Source: Ctenosaura bakeri
Lineage: Eukaryota > Chordata > Lepidosauria > Squamata > Iguanidae
Reading direction: 5' to 3'
Length of the DNA: 64,000 bases
NCBI GenBank assembly: GCA_948474755.1
Contig: CAOLHI010000925.1
Location: 62,001-126,000 of the forward strand
A program made the position numbers and the translations under genes. Below the pieces are notes generated by a model. It was not told where the DNA came from. It did no database searches and worked only from the letters and a program-made list of their open reading frames with translations. Position 1 is the stretch's first letter; the number at the start of each line of letters is the position of its first letter. Shown here one piece after another: positions 8,877 to 20,800 of this stretch.

Positions 8877-10619
8877 AATGGTAAATCCTGGAGTGTGCAC
8901 CATGCTGTAATGGTAAATCTTGGAGCGTGCACCCCCATTCCAACAGTTACTGGTAGCAACACCCCCAAGGGAGTCCAAAAATGCAGGGAGGTGGTTGACC
9001 CATATAGTGTGTGTCCACGCACCACAAAGTGTTTTTAGCTTTCTTCACCAATAGGAGCTAAACATTTGTAAAAGTTTGTGGCTGTTGGCATCCCCAAATG
9101 CTTTGGGTGAGAGTTTATTCTCAGCGTTTTCCCATACTGCAGAAGCCAAGGATCGGTGCTGCACTGTCTCAATTGTCCTGGGACCAGGAATAATTTTTGC
9201 ATGATCATGCACAATGTAGTCATTCTAAAACTGCCTCAGTAATACAGTCTTTAATATGAAAGGCTACAGTAGTCATTTTAATTTTCTATTTTATATATTT
9301 CATCTGTGTTCAGAAATAACTTTGCTCCTGGTTAAAAAACATATTGCCAACTGCACAAAAATCTTATTTCTTACTGCACATTTTATTTTCCTATTGAACA
9401 CAGTGTATCCAGCTATACATTAGAATGCCTAGTCTTGAGCCCTTGTACCACCATGACTATATTTTGAATAGGCTCTTGGAATCATAAAGTGGAATCATAG
9501 CACTATACTTGTGTAATTTAGTGTGAGTCCATACCACCAGTTAGGATATCAGGAAGAACGTTCACAGAGAAAAACAAGGGGTGTGCTACCTCCTATGAAA
9601 TGTAACTGGTGCACATGTTTCTCCACATGCTCAACACCCCAATCTCTGTTATCATGTGAAAATAAGGATGTTTGAAGTCTGGGGAACAAATCTGTGACTG
9701 CAGTTTCCCCTTCCTTCTCCGTATGCACCGGGATGCAAAAGCAGTTTAATGGAACAGTATTCTGCTCTGCACGAAACCACCGAGCCTTCTTCCCCTTCTT
9801 TTCTCTCTTGCCTTGGCTGGGTGATTAGGGAATCATTCTGCACTGTACGTATGGGGATTCAAGATGCTCTTTTTTGCCTTTGACACGCACTTTTTCCTCC
9901 TTTCCTGTGTTGGAATTCAAACTCTTTGTCTCCTGCTTTCTAATCCTGTGATTTGTGCAGAAAGCTCCTGCAGTATGTCTTGCCACTTCTCTGTGGCTAC
10001 CTGGCCAAAGGCTCTTTGCCTCCTTTTGTTAAAACTCTCCCTGTCAGGCCAAAGGAACAGTTTGGCAGCAAAGATCACAGGAGCCATGGTTGGCAAAATT
10101 AGATAAAAAGAATGGAAGAGCCCAGTTTGTGAAAAGCTACTTTTGCTACTTTTGCTGAAGCAGAGTGACAGCCTGTGAGAGACCTTGGCATCTGGACTAA
10201 GGTTGGAGGAGGTAGAAAATAATACTTGATAAGAGAGTTAAGGAGGACACTATCAGGTGGCACTGTTGGTGGTGAAACCACAACATGCTTGGATTGTTTT
10301 GAGAAGACACTGAAAGATAATGAAACTTGTCTGCATGATCTACATGACAATGGGAAGCATGAATAAATTGCTGGGACATGGTATTTTTCAGCCAGACATA
10401 TTTGGGGGATGTATAGAAGGTGCAAATACTCTAGTATCCACCTCTAGAAGTAATAAATTTCAACATGGAATGAGAACTTGGTCTAATCTCTGATTATCAG
10501 GAAGGGGTCTTGAGCCTTTGTTCCACAACAACTATATTTTTAGTAGACTCCTGGCCCAAGGTAGTGTGTTATAAGTCTCTCTTTTGTGTGTGCGTGTTGC
10601 TATAAAGCAGGGGCTGTGA

Positions 10620-11093
10620 GTTTATTTACCCAGCGTTGCTCTGGATTTTATTTTCTCATAGGTAATACCTGTTAGAAATGCCTTAGATAATTAGGTAATA
10701 CCTTAGGTATTAAGTACCTTACCTTACTTTAGGAATTAGATGTGGTTGAAAAACACAGGTTTGAGATCCTGTGTCTCTCATTCCCTAATTTGTCTTGTCC
10801 AGTATCTGTAACTTTTCCCCATATTCCCCAATCTAATCTGTATTCAGAATTATTAACATACAGAGGTTTGGTTTCCTGAGCTAATACACTGCCCTTCTCC
10901 TTGCTGGTAGGCCCCATGTCCATAGCAACCACCCAGGCCCAAAAGCTCTCTGGCTGAGAATCCTAAAGGCCCCTCCCTGAACTGCCAACCCCAGGATTCC
11001 ATAGTTTTCACAGCCAGCCAATCACATGAGGTCTTTGCCTGCCTGACACAGACAGACAGACTCACAGACAGACTTTGACTTTTATATAGTAGA
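10620..11093 (-). mobile_element. Non-autonomous Helitron, minus strand
   Basis: On the minus strand it starts TCTACTATATAAAAGTC after an A. It shares its whole order with 24345..24746: GTCTGTC repeats, GGAATCCTGGGGTTGGCAGT, CTCAGCCAGAGAGC, TTGCTATGGAC, TGTATATTAATAATT-like and CCCCAATCTAATCTG blocks, and a TATTACCTATGAGAAAATAAAA end. The CTAGT terminus is diverged, so the left edge is approximate. Confidence 0.65.
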
Positions 11094-11114
11094 TTATGTC
11101 TACTATATAAAAGT
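11078..11114. repeat. Palindrome made by two head-to-head Helitron starts
   Basis: ACTTTTATATAGTAGA and TCTACTATATAAAAGT are exact 16-bp complements separated by TTATG. Each is a Helitron-like 5' end facing outward. The right-hand element (from 11099) quickly loses similarity. Confidence 0.65.
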
Positions 11115-12059
11115 ATAGGTATGTCTGGAGGTTGACAATAGTGAGGTCACTGCTGGCTGTGATAGTAGTTTTGGTGATCATCCAGGCTGTTGCTGTTTCA
11201 CTGACTCCCTCCATGTATGCGTGGCATGTGGGACATCATTACTGGTACCGTTCCTGATGGGGGGGGCAGTGGCAGTGGTTACATTATTTTTGTATTCTCT
11301 AGTTTCCATCATTAGTTCTGTTTTCTAGTTGTATGTTTTTTCCTTTCCCACATTTGATATACCAGCTGTACTACCAATTGAGCAATGGCCTCTCCTCCAC
11401 CTTGGCATAAGGTGTGCATTGGATTACTCTGACCATGGGTTAAGTGGGAAATCTGACAATATACATTTTTCTTCTTTGTTTCATGATCTACTTTAGAAAG
11501 GACAAATCAATGTATTATTTCCAGAATGTTATTGATTGCATTTTATTTTCTACTACAAAATAGATTTTGAAATATATGCAATACAGGAGATTATGGCTTG
11601 CCTAGGAGAGGTAATAGAACAGTTTGGGCATCTTAATTTTGGGACTGGGTGGAAATTTGGGATTAAGATTTATGCTGTGTTGGTTTAGACCCACTTCTGT
11701 TTAAGTATCTGCAAACACAGAATTAGTATTATTATATCACTATATAGTGTGCCTGCCATTCCAGGAATGCCTGCTTACAACAAAAAATGCAAGTGTTGTG
11801 TCACACTGGAGTCAATGTATGTAAAGTGCATGCTCCCAGGCCCATGTCTGTTGCATCCATTGGCTGTAATGAAAGTGATACTTTGCTCAACCTCACATTC
11901 GCATATGTGGAGTTTGTGCCAGAAGAGGGCGCTGATTTTTCTAGTATGAGCTTCCCTGAATCATCAAGACAGCACAGGAGTAAATTTCAAACTAATTTAT
12001 TAGTGAGAAGATTAGCCGTTTCTTTGTAATTCTCTAGCAAATCATGTTTATGATAATAC

Positions 12060-12190
12060 AATCCTATATATTTCTACTCTGAAGTAAGGCTCATTGAGTT
12101 CAGCTTTGAAATCCTATACTCATTTATTTGGAAATAAATTCCCTGAATGGGAAACTTTTGAGTAGACATATATAGGACTGCAGTTAATCC
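12060..12190. repeat. Old interspersed repeat of the GAAGTAAG...GAGTAGACAT type
   Basis: It contains TCTGAAGTAAGGCTCATTGA and TTGAGTAGACATATATAGGA. Related fragments occur at about 20505-20560, 34510-34590 and 54420-54470. The class is not assigned. Confidence 0.45.
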
Positions 12191-12300
12191 TACAATTAAA
12201 TGTGCTCTCTATCCAACAAAGGAAGAAGCTGCAATAATTACATTGTATTTTATTCCCAAATACACTATACTCCCAGTTAGAATTGGTATATATTCATATT

Positions 12301-12306
12301 TTTATT
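12301..12306 (-). terminator. Candidate poly(A) signal AATAAA for the main LIMS1 transcript
   Basis: AATAAA on the minus strand, about 2.4 kb after the main stop. Another lies at 12253..12248. The choice between them, and of the weaker ATTAAA at 13155..13150, cannot be made from sequence alone. Confidence 0.4.
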
Positions 12307-13190
12307 TTGTGTACTATTTTAAAATAAGTAAGATGAGAAATTAAAAAGGAAATGTGCTTTGAAAAGAACGTTCCATCATTAAAAATATGTATGTTCAAAA
12401 GATTTAGCATATGCCATATTTTGAAAAGCCTGGCATATATTTTCTACATAAAAATACAAAGTAACAGTATAATATAGTATAACTATTTTGGCTAATATTG
12501 CATACCGGTACATATGGCAGAATAAGGCACAATAAGGAAATGAAATACAAATGCACACAGGAATATTTATCTGTTGCACAGGAAGATTCCCATAATATTC
12601 AAGTAGTTCTGTGTATATAGACTTCTAGAGATACAGAATTCTGTTGCCATTTTCTGATTTGGGTGGCAAATCTTCTAATGATGCCTTCTGGAGTCATCTT
12701 GGTCTAACTGTGTACCAGTCACAGCCTTCAATGTTGTGTACACCAGTCAGTTACAAAAATTATTAATCTCTGAACAAAGCAGGCAAATAAGGCTTCTTTA
12801 AAATTCATATCCATGATGGTATAAATGTTAGGATCTCCATAATTTAGATACATCAGTTTCTTTCCAATAAACTAACGGACAAGTTTAACAAGACTGTCTG
12901 ATAGAATATAAACTGATAGGATATGAACTTGACCACAAAGTCTGAAAATATGGCTGTTCTTTCCCATTGGTTCACAAACATGTATCCAGAACTGGTTTTT
13001 CAAAAATCTCATGATCTGTAGGTGCTGTTCTCAAAGATTTTAACATAAGAATGCCCAGTTCAGGACCCATAGCTGATTTTGGTTAACATCTAGATTCATC
13101 CTTAAATCCTCATTTATATCACAAGATCTTTGTTATAATGCACTCAACTTTTAATACTGAATTGAAGAGTGATTAAAACAAAATTATATA

Positions 13191-13817
13191 CATTAGTCCC
13201 CATTATTTGTAGTTTCACTTTCTGTAGTTTCAATTATCCATGGTCAACCTCTTCACTCACAGATTCGCTTCACTTCCTCCCACCCTTTGCAGCTCTGGGT
13301 GGGAAACAGAATATGGTGCAGGTCTTGGCTGCCGCTCCAATTTGCTTTCCTGTGGTTACTGGGTATCACCTACTACATGTACTTGAAGTGCGGACAGGGA
13401 AGCACCACACTCTCCAGAAATGGCTGGAAGGTGAGGAGTGAAAGGCAGTGAATGACTGAGCAGGCAGGCAGGCAAGCAGATGAAGGAAAGAGGGAAGGAG
13501 ACACAGGATGCCATCATGTCTCTTTGAAGATAAGATTCTTGGGCTGTCCTTCTGTCTGTCCCTTTCAGTCCCCATTCCTCCTCTTTCCCAAATTCCTCCA
13601 TTTGCAATGGCTAATCATCTCTTTGTGCTTCCACTCCAGCTGAGCTTCACCTGTCACCTGTATTCTTCCTAAGGCTCTTCCACCATGTTTTCCTTAGCTA
13701 GCTGCCTTGCTTGTCCTGCCACCCAGAAATTCTCACAGTTCAGTACTATCCATAGTTTCAGGCATCCACAGGGGAAACTTGAAATGTATCTCCCATGGAT
13801 AAGCGGGAGGACTACTG
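13191..13817. mobile_element. Tigger-like DNA transposon in the LIMS1 3' UTR
   Basis: The left end CATTAGTCCCCATTATTTGT is preceded by TA; the right end ATAAGCGGGAGGACTACTG is its rough complement. The GTTTCA...TTATCCATGGTCAACC order fits Tigger ends. The inside has no transposase frame. Confidence 0.6.
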
Positions 13818-14726
13818 AATACATATTGGTAATTAATTATATGGCCATGATTCAATGAATTTCTTGTTGGCACATAACAGGGCTGTTCTCAAAATACAGC
13901 TCATTGACTTACCCCAAGTAAGTGTATATAGGATTTTAGCCTCAAACTAACTACCCACTATGGCTGAATCCAATCAAGTACTTCCACTGATGGGATGACT
14001 TCTAGTTTAGTCATTTTCATATAGTAGCTTCCTCAGTTTATCCTTAACCTTGTTTCAGAGAGATGGGAAACTGCAGAAACCATTTTCAGAGGTGAGAGGA
14101 AGAAAGTTTTGTCATCAATTGGGAGCCAACCTAACACTGGATGTCTTACGCCTCTGTTTTGGTTCTGCCCTGTTTTGCTCCAGCAGACAATAATTTGACA
14201 AATCATGCTGGAATTTAGTTTACAATGAGATTTGGTCTATTTGGCAAGGGAAATCTTATATTTCATTCCCGATCAGTCCACTAATTTTTCAACTGCCATC
14301 TGCTGAGCAAATACAAGATATGTGTGTATGTTATCTCTACAAAGTCATATAAGTGTAGAATACATAATTTAAATGGTTGGATATGAGTTTACATAAGATG
14401 AAAAGCATGGCTGCGGAACATGGTGCCTCTAGGTATTTCTGGACTGTAAATACTATTATCTCTTACTATTAGCTATACTGGCTAAGACTGAAGGGTACAA
14501 CAGTCTGATTACATCTGGAGAGCCACATGATTCCAAGTCTTAATGTGAAGGAGTTTTAGAGGTATATTTTCAAGATGAGGCTAATGTTTTAGTATGTAGC
14601 TAGTCATGCTGCAGAATACTATTCTTTTGAGTTACGGTTTCAGAGACTCAACAAAAGTAAGTCGGTTAACACCTATACAATTTCCTACATGTTGCACAGC
14701 AAGATGAAATCTGGAAGCAGAGGGTC

Positions 14727-14841
14727 TCATTTCCTTCCCAAAGTTTCAGCCAGTTTCTTTAGTCTCTTCTTGAGTTCCAGTGGGAACTTCTCGTAACACT
14801 TCTTACAGACAGGCTTCATATCAAATTCCACAAACTTGTTT
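14727..14841 (-). CDS. LIMS1: LIMS1 main terminal coding exon: end of LIM5 and C-terminal tail
   Basis: The acceptor CCTCTAG precedes the base that completes Lys288. The exon then encodes 37 residues, [19 protein letters not shown] and [17 protein letters not shown], with a TGA stop at 14729..14727. C300 and C303 finish LIM5. The tail is the canonical PINCH1 one, distinct from the longer PINCH2 end. The 3' UTR would run leftward; the first clear AATAAA on this strand is about 2.4 kb downstream. Confidence 0.97.
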
Positions 14842-17800
14842 CTAGAGGGGAAAAGATGAGTTTTTACAGAGATAATCCAAACAAAATCCTTATATGAATA
14901 CAATTGAGTCAAAATAAACTAAAAATGTTTAAATTAATCTCAACAACAGCATAAATTACTCTTCTTTCTATAATTTTTATAAGTTTATAATCATAAAGAG
15001 ATTACTTTTAGTCCACAAAGCGCTTGCAATTTAGAATATGATGCACTGAGAGAACATTAATATCAAAAATGACTTTACACATTTTCTTTTATTTTTCTGG
15101 ATTTGTTGCTCCACATCATAAAGAGAGTTGTGGGTGAAAAAAAATCACAGCTATGAAGATAAGTAAACGGTGAACTTTAAAGTTAGGAAAATTATGTTGT
15201 AGACTATAATTCCTAGAACGCCTCAACCATTCTGAAAGTTGTCAAAAAATGAGAGTTGTCTAAAAATGAGTTATCTGGGAGGTGTAGTCCCAAAATGTAC
15301 TTTTTCAAGCTCAGGTAATACAATAGGATATATGGCCCTACAGCTTCTTTCTGATAGCATTCAAGACCAAAATATGTTTTAAAAGTGATTAGAACTATGC
15401 AAATAGCGTGACAGACAAAGAATCATCAGCCCAAAATATTCCAATGAAGACATGTGGATCACTCTCCAGTACAGACATAAATCTCCACTTTCTTCATTCC
15501 TATATAGAAGAATTTAAAAATCTTAAAGCTCTCTTCCCACTGGGTGTGATTGGGAGAATTCTTATATATTTTCCAATGATTTTTTTTTCCAGTTCAGGGT
15601 TTTTTTGTGATACTTGCACAAAGGTTTTTTGCATAAGTGCATATGCAAAAAAATTTGACTAGTGCTGTTGGTGTTGAAAACAGGCACTGGTTAAAAAAAA
15701 GTCCCACAGCAACTTATAGTTTTTTCATTGGGGTGTCTCAATGTGTCAAGATGCCCTTTTTTTTGTCAAGGATGAGAAAAAATGTGAATATTTATTCTAT
15801 TAATACTTTTCAATCTATGAGAAGAACAAACTAACTTTGTTATCTCCCAGATCAATGAAGAACATATGTGGATGCAATCTTTAGTTCCCAGTATGTTCTC
15901 TTGATTCTTTTCAAATGGGCACATTTTACCCTAACATCAATTATTGAGAGAGAGATGCAGGCCAGGATCTAGTAGTAAGATCTTTTAGAGTCTTGCTGTT
16001 TCTGTCAGATTTGGTGATCCCTCTTCCTTTCTGCAGTCCTTGTTGCACCCTCAAACAGATTTTTGGTACCAAAGAGAGTTGCAGCAGGAGGAAAGGAAGA
16101 ATCCTCCAGTTGTGTTGGTATTAGATACTGATATGTACTATTAGACCTTGGCCAGCAGTTTTTCCAACAAAAGACTCCAAGCATTACAAATTCAAAAGTA
16201 TAATGCAGCTACTCCATCTTTCCCTTCTTAATTGATTTTCTCTGGTAAGGAAAAAAAAAAAGATTGAAGACACGGAAAACAAACAAAGTTATAACTGCAA
16301 GATGATGACATCTGGATCCTCTTTGAAATACTATGAATGAGGCAGGGTGCCTGCATTACAAAAGCCTCTCAGGGAAGTGCCCACCTCCATATTTACTGTA
16401 GCAAATGAACTCTTAGATATAAAAAAAAATTAGTATTCCCATGCATGCAGGATCCCATATATAACTCCTTTAAAATGCCTTAGAAACTGCGAATAAGTCT
16501 TTGTTCTGTTATGATCACATAAACATGCATGCTACAAAATCTAAAAGAAAGGCTGTTCCCTCAAACTAACCAAAAAGAAGGAAGGAGAACAGATGGCAGA
16601 AGACAGGAATGAAACGTTTACAGGCAGACTGGCTTTTTCTTTTTGTGTTTGTCCTTATCCTTTGCTTCACGCTCCCGTTTCGCAAGTCTCCGCTTAAACT
16701 CTTCTGGCATTTTCTCATAACAGTGTTTGCACACAGGTTTGAGATCGATTTCAACAAACTTGTCCCTTTCAAGTAAAGCAAAGAAGAAATAGAGGGAGAA
16801 CAGGAAAGCATCAAGATTTAGGTCAAGTAGGAAAAGAAAATTCAGCAGAAAACAGAAATGAAGTGAAAATAGCTAGTATACTAATAGGAAAGGACATTCC
16901 TGTGATTTGCCAGAGGCTGTATCATTGCAATAACAGTGGCTTCATTACTGCAGAACAGGAAAACAATGAAGTGCTTCCCAAGGACACATAGCTGAAGTCC
17001 CTAAGGACAACATGTTGCAAAGGCAGAAAACATGCTACATACACTGCAGAAACCAGGGAGAGAATTTTTTTAAAAAAAACTCCACTTGCATACAAAGCAG
17101 ATGATGAAAAGTGCCAAACGTAGCATGGGCTGGCAGTAAAGATGAAAAGGAGACTGCACATCTTGTATGTTCTAAAGATATATATGGTGTGCTAATTTTA
17201 GAGTGTGTACAGCAGCCTACAGACTGAAGTGCCATTCAAGATTGAGCTTCTTTCTTTCAAATGTAGAGTTTAACAGAAAATGTATGGTAATCTATAATCA
17301 GCTTGGAGGAATCACACCATATTGTCTGTATTATCCTACACAAAGCAGAGAAAGAATAGGTCATGAGCTCCTTTGGTCATTTAAAGCTCTGTACTGGATT
17401 ATACTGGACTGGAGTGAAGAATATAACCTGGTTATCATGCTGATCTACTAACCAATGGCTGGTGTGTCCTCACTTTCCCCTCTTCAGTAAGTGCAAGTCT
17501 TTACATGTGTTAGGAGGAGGAATAGCAATAGCATGTGTATTTCTATACCGCTTATCAGCTAAGTGCTCTCTAAGTTGTTTACAATGTGTTAGCTAATTCC
17601 ACCCAACAAGCTGGATACTCATTTTACCGACCTGCGGAAGGATGGAAGGCTGAATCAACCTGGAGCCCAGCAAGACTAAACTCACAAACTTGTGGCTGCA
17701 GTACCAGCATTTAACTACTGCGCCACCAAGGTTCCATCAGACAGCCTTCCAGATGCTGCAAGTTCCATCAACCCTAGCCAACATAAGGATTCTGGGAAGT

Positions 17801-20800
17801 GCAGTCCAACTCCAAGCAGATCAGAAATTTCAGAGAACATCATCTACTTCATGATCACAAATTCACTTACTTGAGCGTTAACTTGGCGTTGCAAGTAGAA
17901 CATGCAAAGCAGTTCACACACCATGCCTTATTCAAGGCAGAAACAACTATGAAAGAATGGAGAAAAAACAGGATTAGCCAAAGGTAGCCAGCCATTCTGT
18001 GTGTGTGTGTGTCTGTCTTCAAGTCACCTGTCGACTTATGGCAATTCCATGAATTTTCAAAGGGTTTGCTTAGGCAAGGAATACTCAGAGGTTATTTAGC
18101 CCGTTCCTTCCTCTGAAATAAGCCTAAGGCATCTGGTCTTCATTGGTGGTCTCCTATACATGTACCAACCAGAGCTGACCCTGTTTAGCTTCTAAGATCA
18201 GACAGGATCTGATGTCTTTTCAAGTATTTAGGCAACTCAGCCAGCTAGTACTAACAGGAAAGTTGTTTATGTTCATCATTATAGTTTCATAGCATATGTT
18301 GCCATAGTAATATTTAAAAAGACAGCTACAAAGTTTTCCAAATCATTATATATTATTTGAAACTGAGGAACTGTACAAGCACAGCTAGCAGAAGCTCATT
18401 TGATGTAATGCCCTTGTTCTACATGCCATATGGATGCACTGATTAGGGGCGCCATGCTTAACCCTTATATAACTGCACAGAAGACCTAGTTTCAGAACTT
18501 CGCCTCCTTGTGTGGCTGCTGAAGTTGGGGCTGAACCCTTCCAACCACCTCCACTCTCTAGAGCCTAAACTTAGTGACTGTGAAGCTATCATAAACCGTC
18601 CACAATGCTACAGAACAATAAGTTTGGGTGTTTTGAGTATCAGTTATAGTGGGTAGCACACAACTATTTCCCACAGTGAGTTATGCTGTTGCCTCTGCCT
18701 TCTGTCTGTAGGTCTACTGGGGTGGGTGTGGGTGTGGGTGGGGACTGGTTTTGAAGGGAGGGGTACCATGGGCACTTTGCTGGGGAGGGGATGTCTCAAA
18801 GGAAATCATATGGCTGCTATTTTATATGGATTGTTTGGATTAATGAGTATGGTTGCCATTGCACAATATGAATCAAGCATCTTAACGCTGGGATTAGACA
18901 TTTGGATTCCTTACAGAAAATTGTGCCTGTTTCTGTATACTCAACTGTGGCCGGCCCTTATTTCTCCTCAGACTAGTTTTGCAATTCCAACCTAACACCA
19001 ATTTATGACACCAACTGCCATCACTCTACTCTTTTTCTGGCAAAAAGGGGTGAATTGCCTGTCCTAGAAGATTTCAGGAGTGGTGGTTCTCTTTTTAAAC
19101 AGGACAAAGTCTCTCTCCACACTAGTTAATATTACAAAGAAACCTCCCATTTTTAAAACCAAAACCAAACTTCTGGCCACTTCATTTGTTGTTCTTGTTT
19201 AATCGTTTGGCCAGTCTCTGAGTCCCCTGAAATTTGGTCCCTTGACCCACCCAGCCTGCCTCAAGCTTTTCTTTCCCATTGTTTTTGGGTACCAGTGCAA
19301 GCACTACAACTGTTTGGCAATGGTAATCAGACTGCAGCCTTGCCATTATTTTATTTTAATAATCATTAAAACATTCTCTCCCACTCTTTATCATGGGATC
19401 TGAGGGTGATGTACTATATAAACAATTTAAAATATTTGCAGATTAAAATCCTAGATAATTTAAACATGATAAAGACATTAAACAGAGCACCAATTAAAAT
19501 CACTTTAAAAGTTACAGTTTAAAAGCATGCATACATACATCTTAAATAAATTACTCCCCATTTAAAAAATCATTTTTGGCTTGGTGCCAGAAAGAAACTG
19601 ACCTTTCTGTGAATTGTAATGCCAAAGCAAAGTCATTCCACAATTGGGGTGCCACAACTGAGAAGTCCCTTCCACATATCTTCCCACTTTGTATTGCCTG
19701 AAGAGACACAGAGGAGGACCCCTCCTATAGACCTCGATTCTCAGGCAGGCAGTATATATTCCCTTTCTTTCTTTCTTTCTTTTTCTTTCTTTCTTTTTAA
19801 CTGTCAGTGTTCTGTAAGCATTTATAGCTTGGCAGAACTGCAAGTCCTGAACCTGATATCCTGGATTGACAGATAGAATATCATTTTCTAAAACAAATGT
19901 GTGATAAAGAAACCTATTTCAGCTCAGTTTTATCATAATGGATATTTTGAGCTATTTAGTTTTGAGCTTTACCACTTCTTTACAGGGATCATTTTCTTTC
20001 TCGCAGACCTTTTGCCAAGAGCTTTTTACTAAATTGAACATCCATAGAAACTCACCATCTCCTTCGATCACACGATTACAGTGGAAGCAAACATCACCAA
20101 ACAGCTGTGGAAACAGAAAATATTTCAAAGTCAGGCACACATCCATAGAACATTCAGAAATGAAAATTAGCAGCTGAATACATTAAAATAACCCTCTTAC
20201 TCAAATGACATAGGTCAATTATACATGTGAAACTTATCACGTCTGAAGATGTTTCCAGATAAAGCTTTTATCATGAAACTGCCCTGCGTCATAGGAGAAG
20301 ACATCATATCCACTTGTTAAGTTTTCCATGATTTCAATTTTTTTTCTTCCTATAAAAAAATCTGTTATGGAGGGGAAAATTCTTTTTTTTTTTTTGCCTG
20401 CCTGCCTTTCTTTCTTTCTTTCTCTCTCTCTCTCTCTTCTTTCTTTCTACTATTCTCTTTATTGGGCAGTGCTAGGAGCTGCGACTCTCGAAACACCATG
20501 GGTGAAGTTCCACTGAACTTAGTGGGACTTACCCTGAGCTGAATATGTATAGGATTACACTGTAAATAAAGTACCCATCACTTTAAACTTGGTGAAATGT
20601 AGTACTCACAAACATAGTTTTCCCCATCTGTTCACAACATTATTATCATCGTAATGTGAGAAAAACACTACAATATGAGACAATGAAGCACTCAGTGCAG
20701 TGTATTCTTCATTGATGCTTAGGACCTGGGATTGGGCTGTTGATTATCTAGTTATTTTAGAGTGCTTATTTTTGCAGGCCTATCTAATTAGATCAAACCA

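Larger units (their letters stand above)
5111..12247. other. RANBP2-LIMS1 intergenic region
   Basis: No gene is supportable. 5500-8880 is almost wholly nested repeats (MITEs, a SINE, the composite insertion). 6600-6850 is a GC-rich non-repeat island with a GGGAAATTCC motif at 6661. 8880-10600 shows no named element apart from a weak MITE relic near 9480-9530. A Helitron spans 10620-11093. 11130-12050 shows nothing clear. 12060-12190 is an old interspersed repeat with the GAGTAGACATATATAGGACT-type end. Confidence 0.6.
12301..14726 (-). other. LIMS1: Probable LIMS1 3' UTR
   Basis: This 2.4-kb stretch runs from the main stop codon to the first canonical AATAAA on the minus strand. It has no competing gene. 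It includes a Tigger-like transposon (13191..13817) and an ATTAAA at 13155..13150 that could give a shorter UTR. The extent is inferred only from poly(A) signals and the long 3' UTR typical of LIMS1. Confidence 0.5.
17947..20055 (-). other. LIMS1 intron within LIM5
   Basis: Contains a 5S-headed SINE (18000..18247) and CTTT repeats. I see no exon or RNA gene in 18250-19740. Confidence 0.6.

Noticed and set aside
18150..18247. 5S rRNA gene
   Set aside because: Only part of 5S is present, with many changes, fused to a SINE tail; the same applies at 59497.
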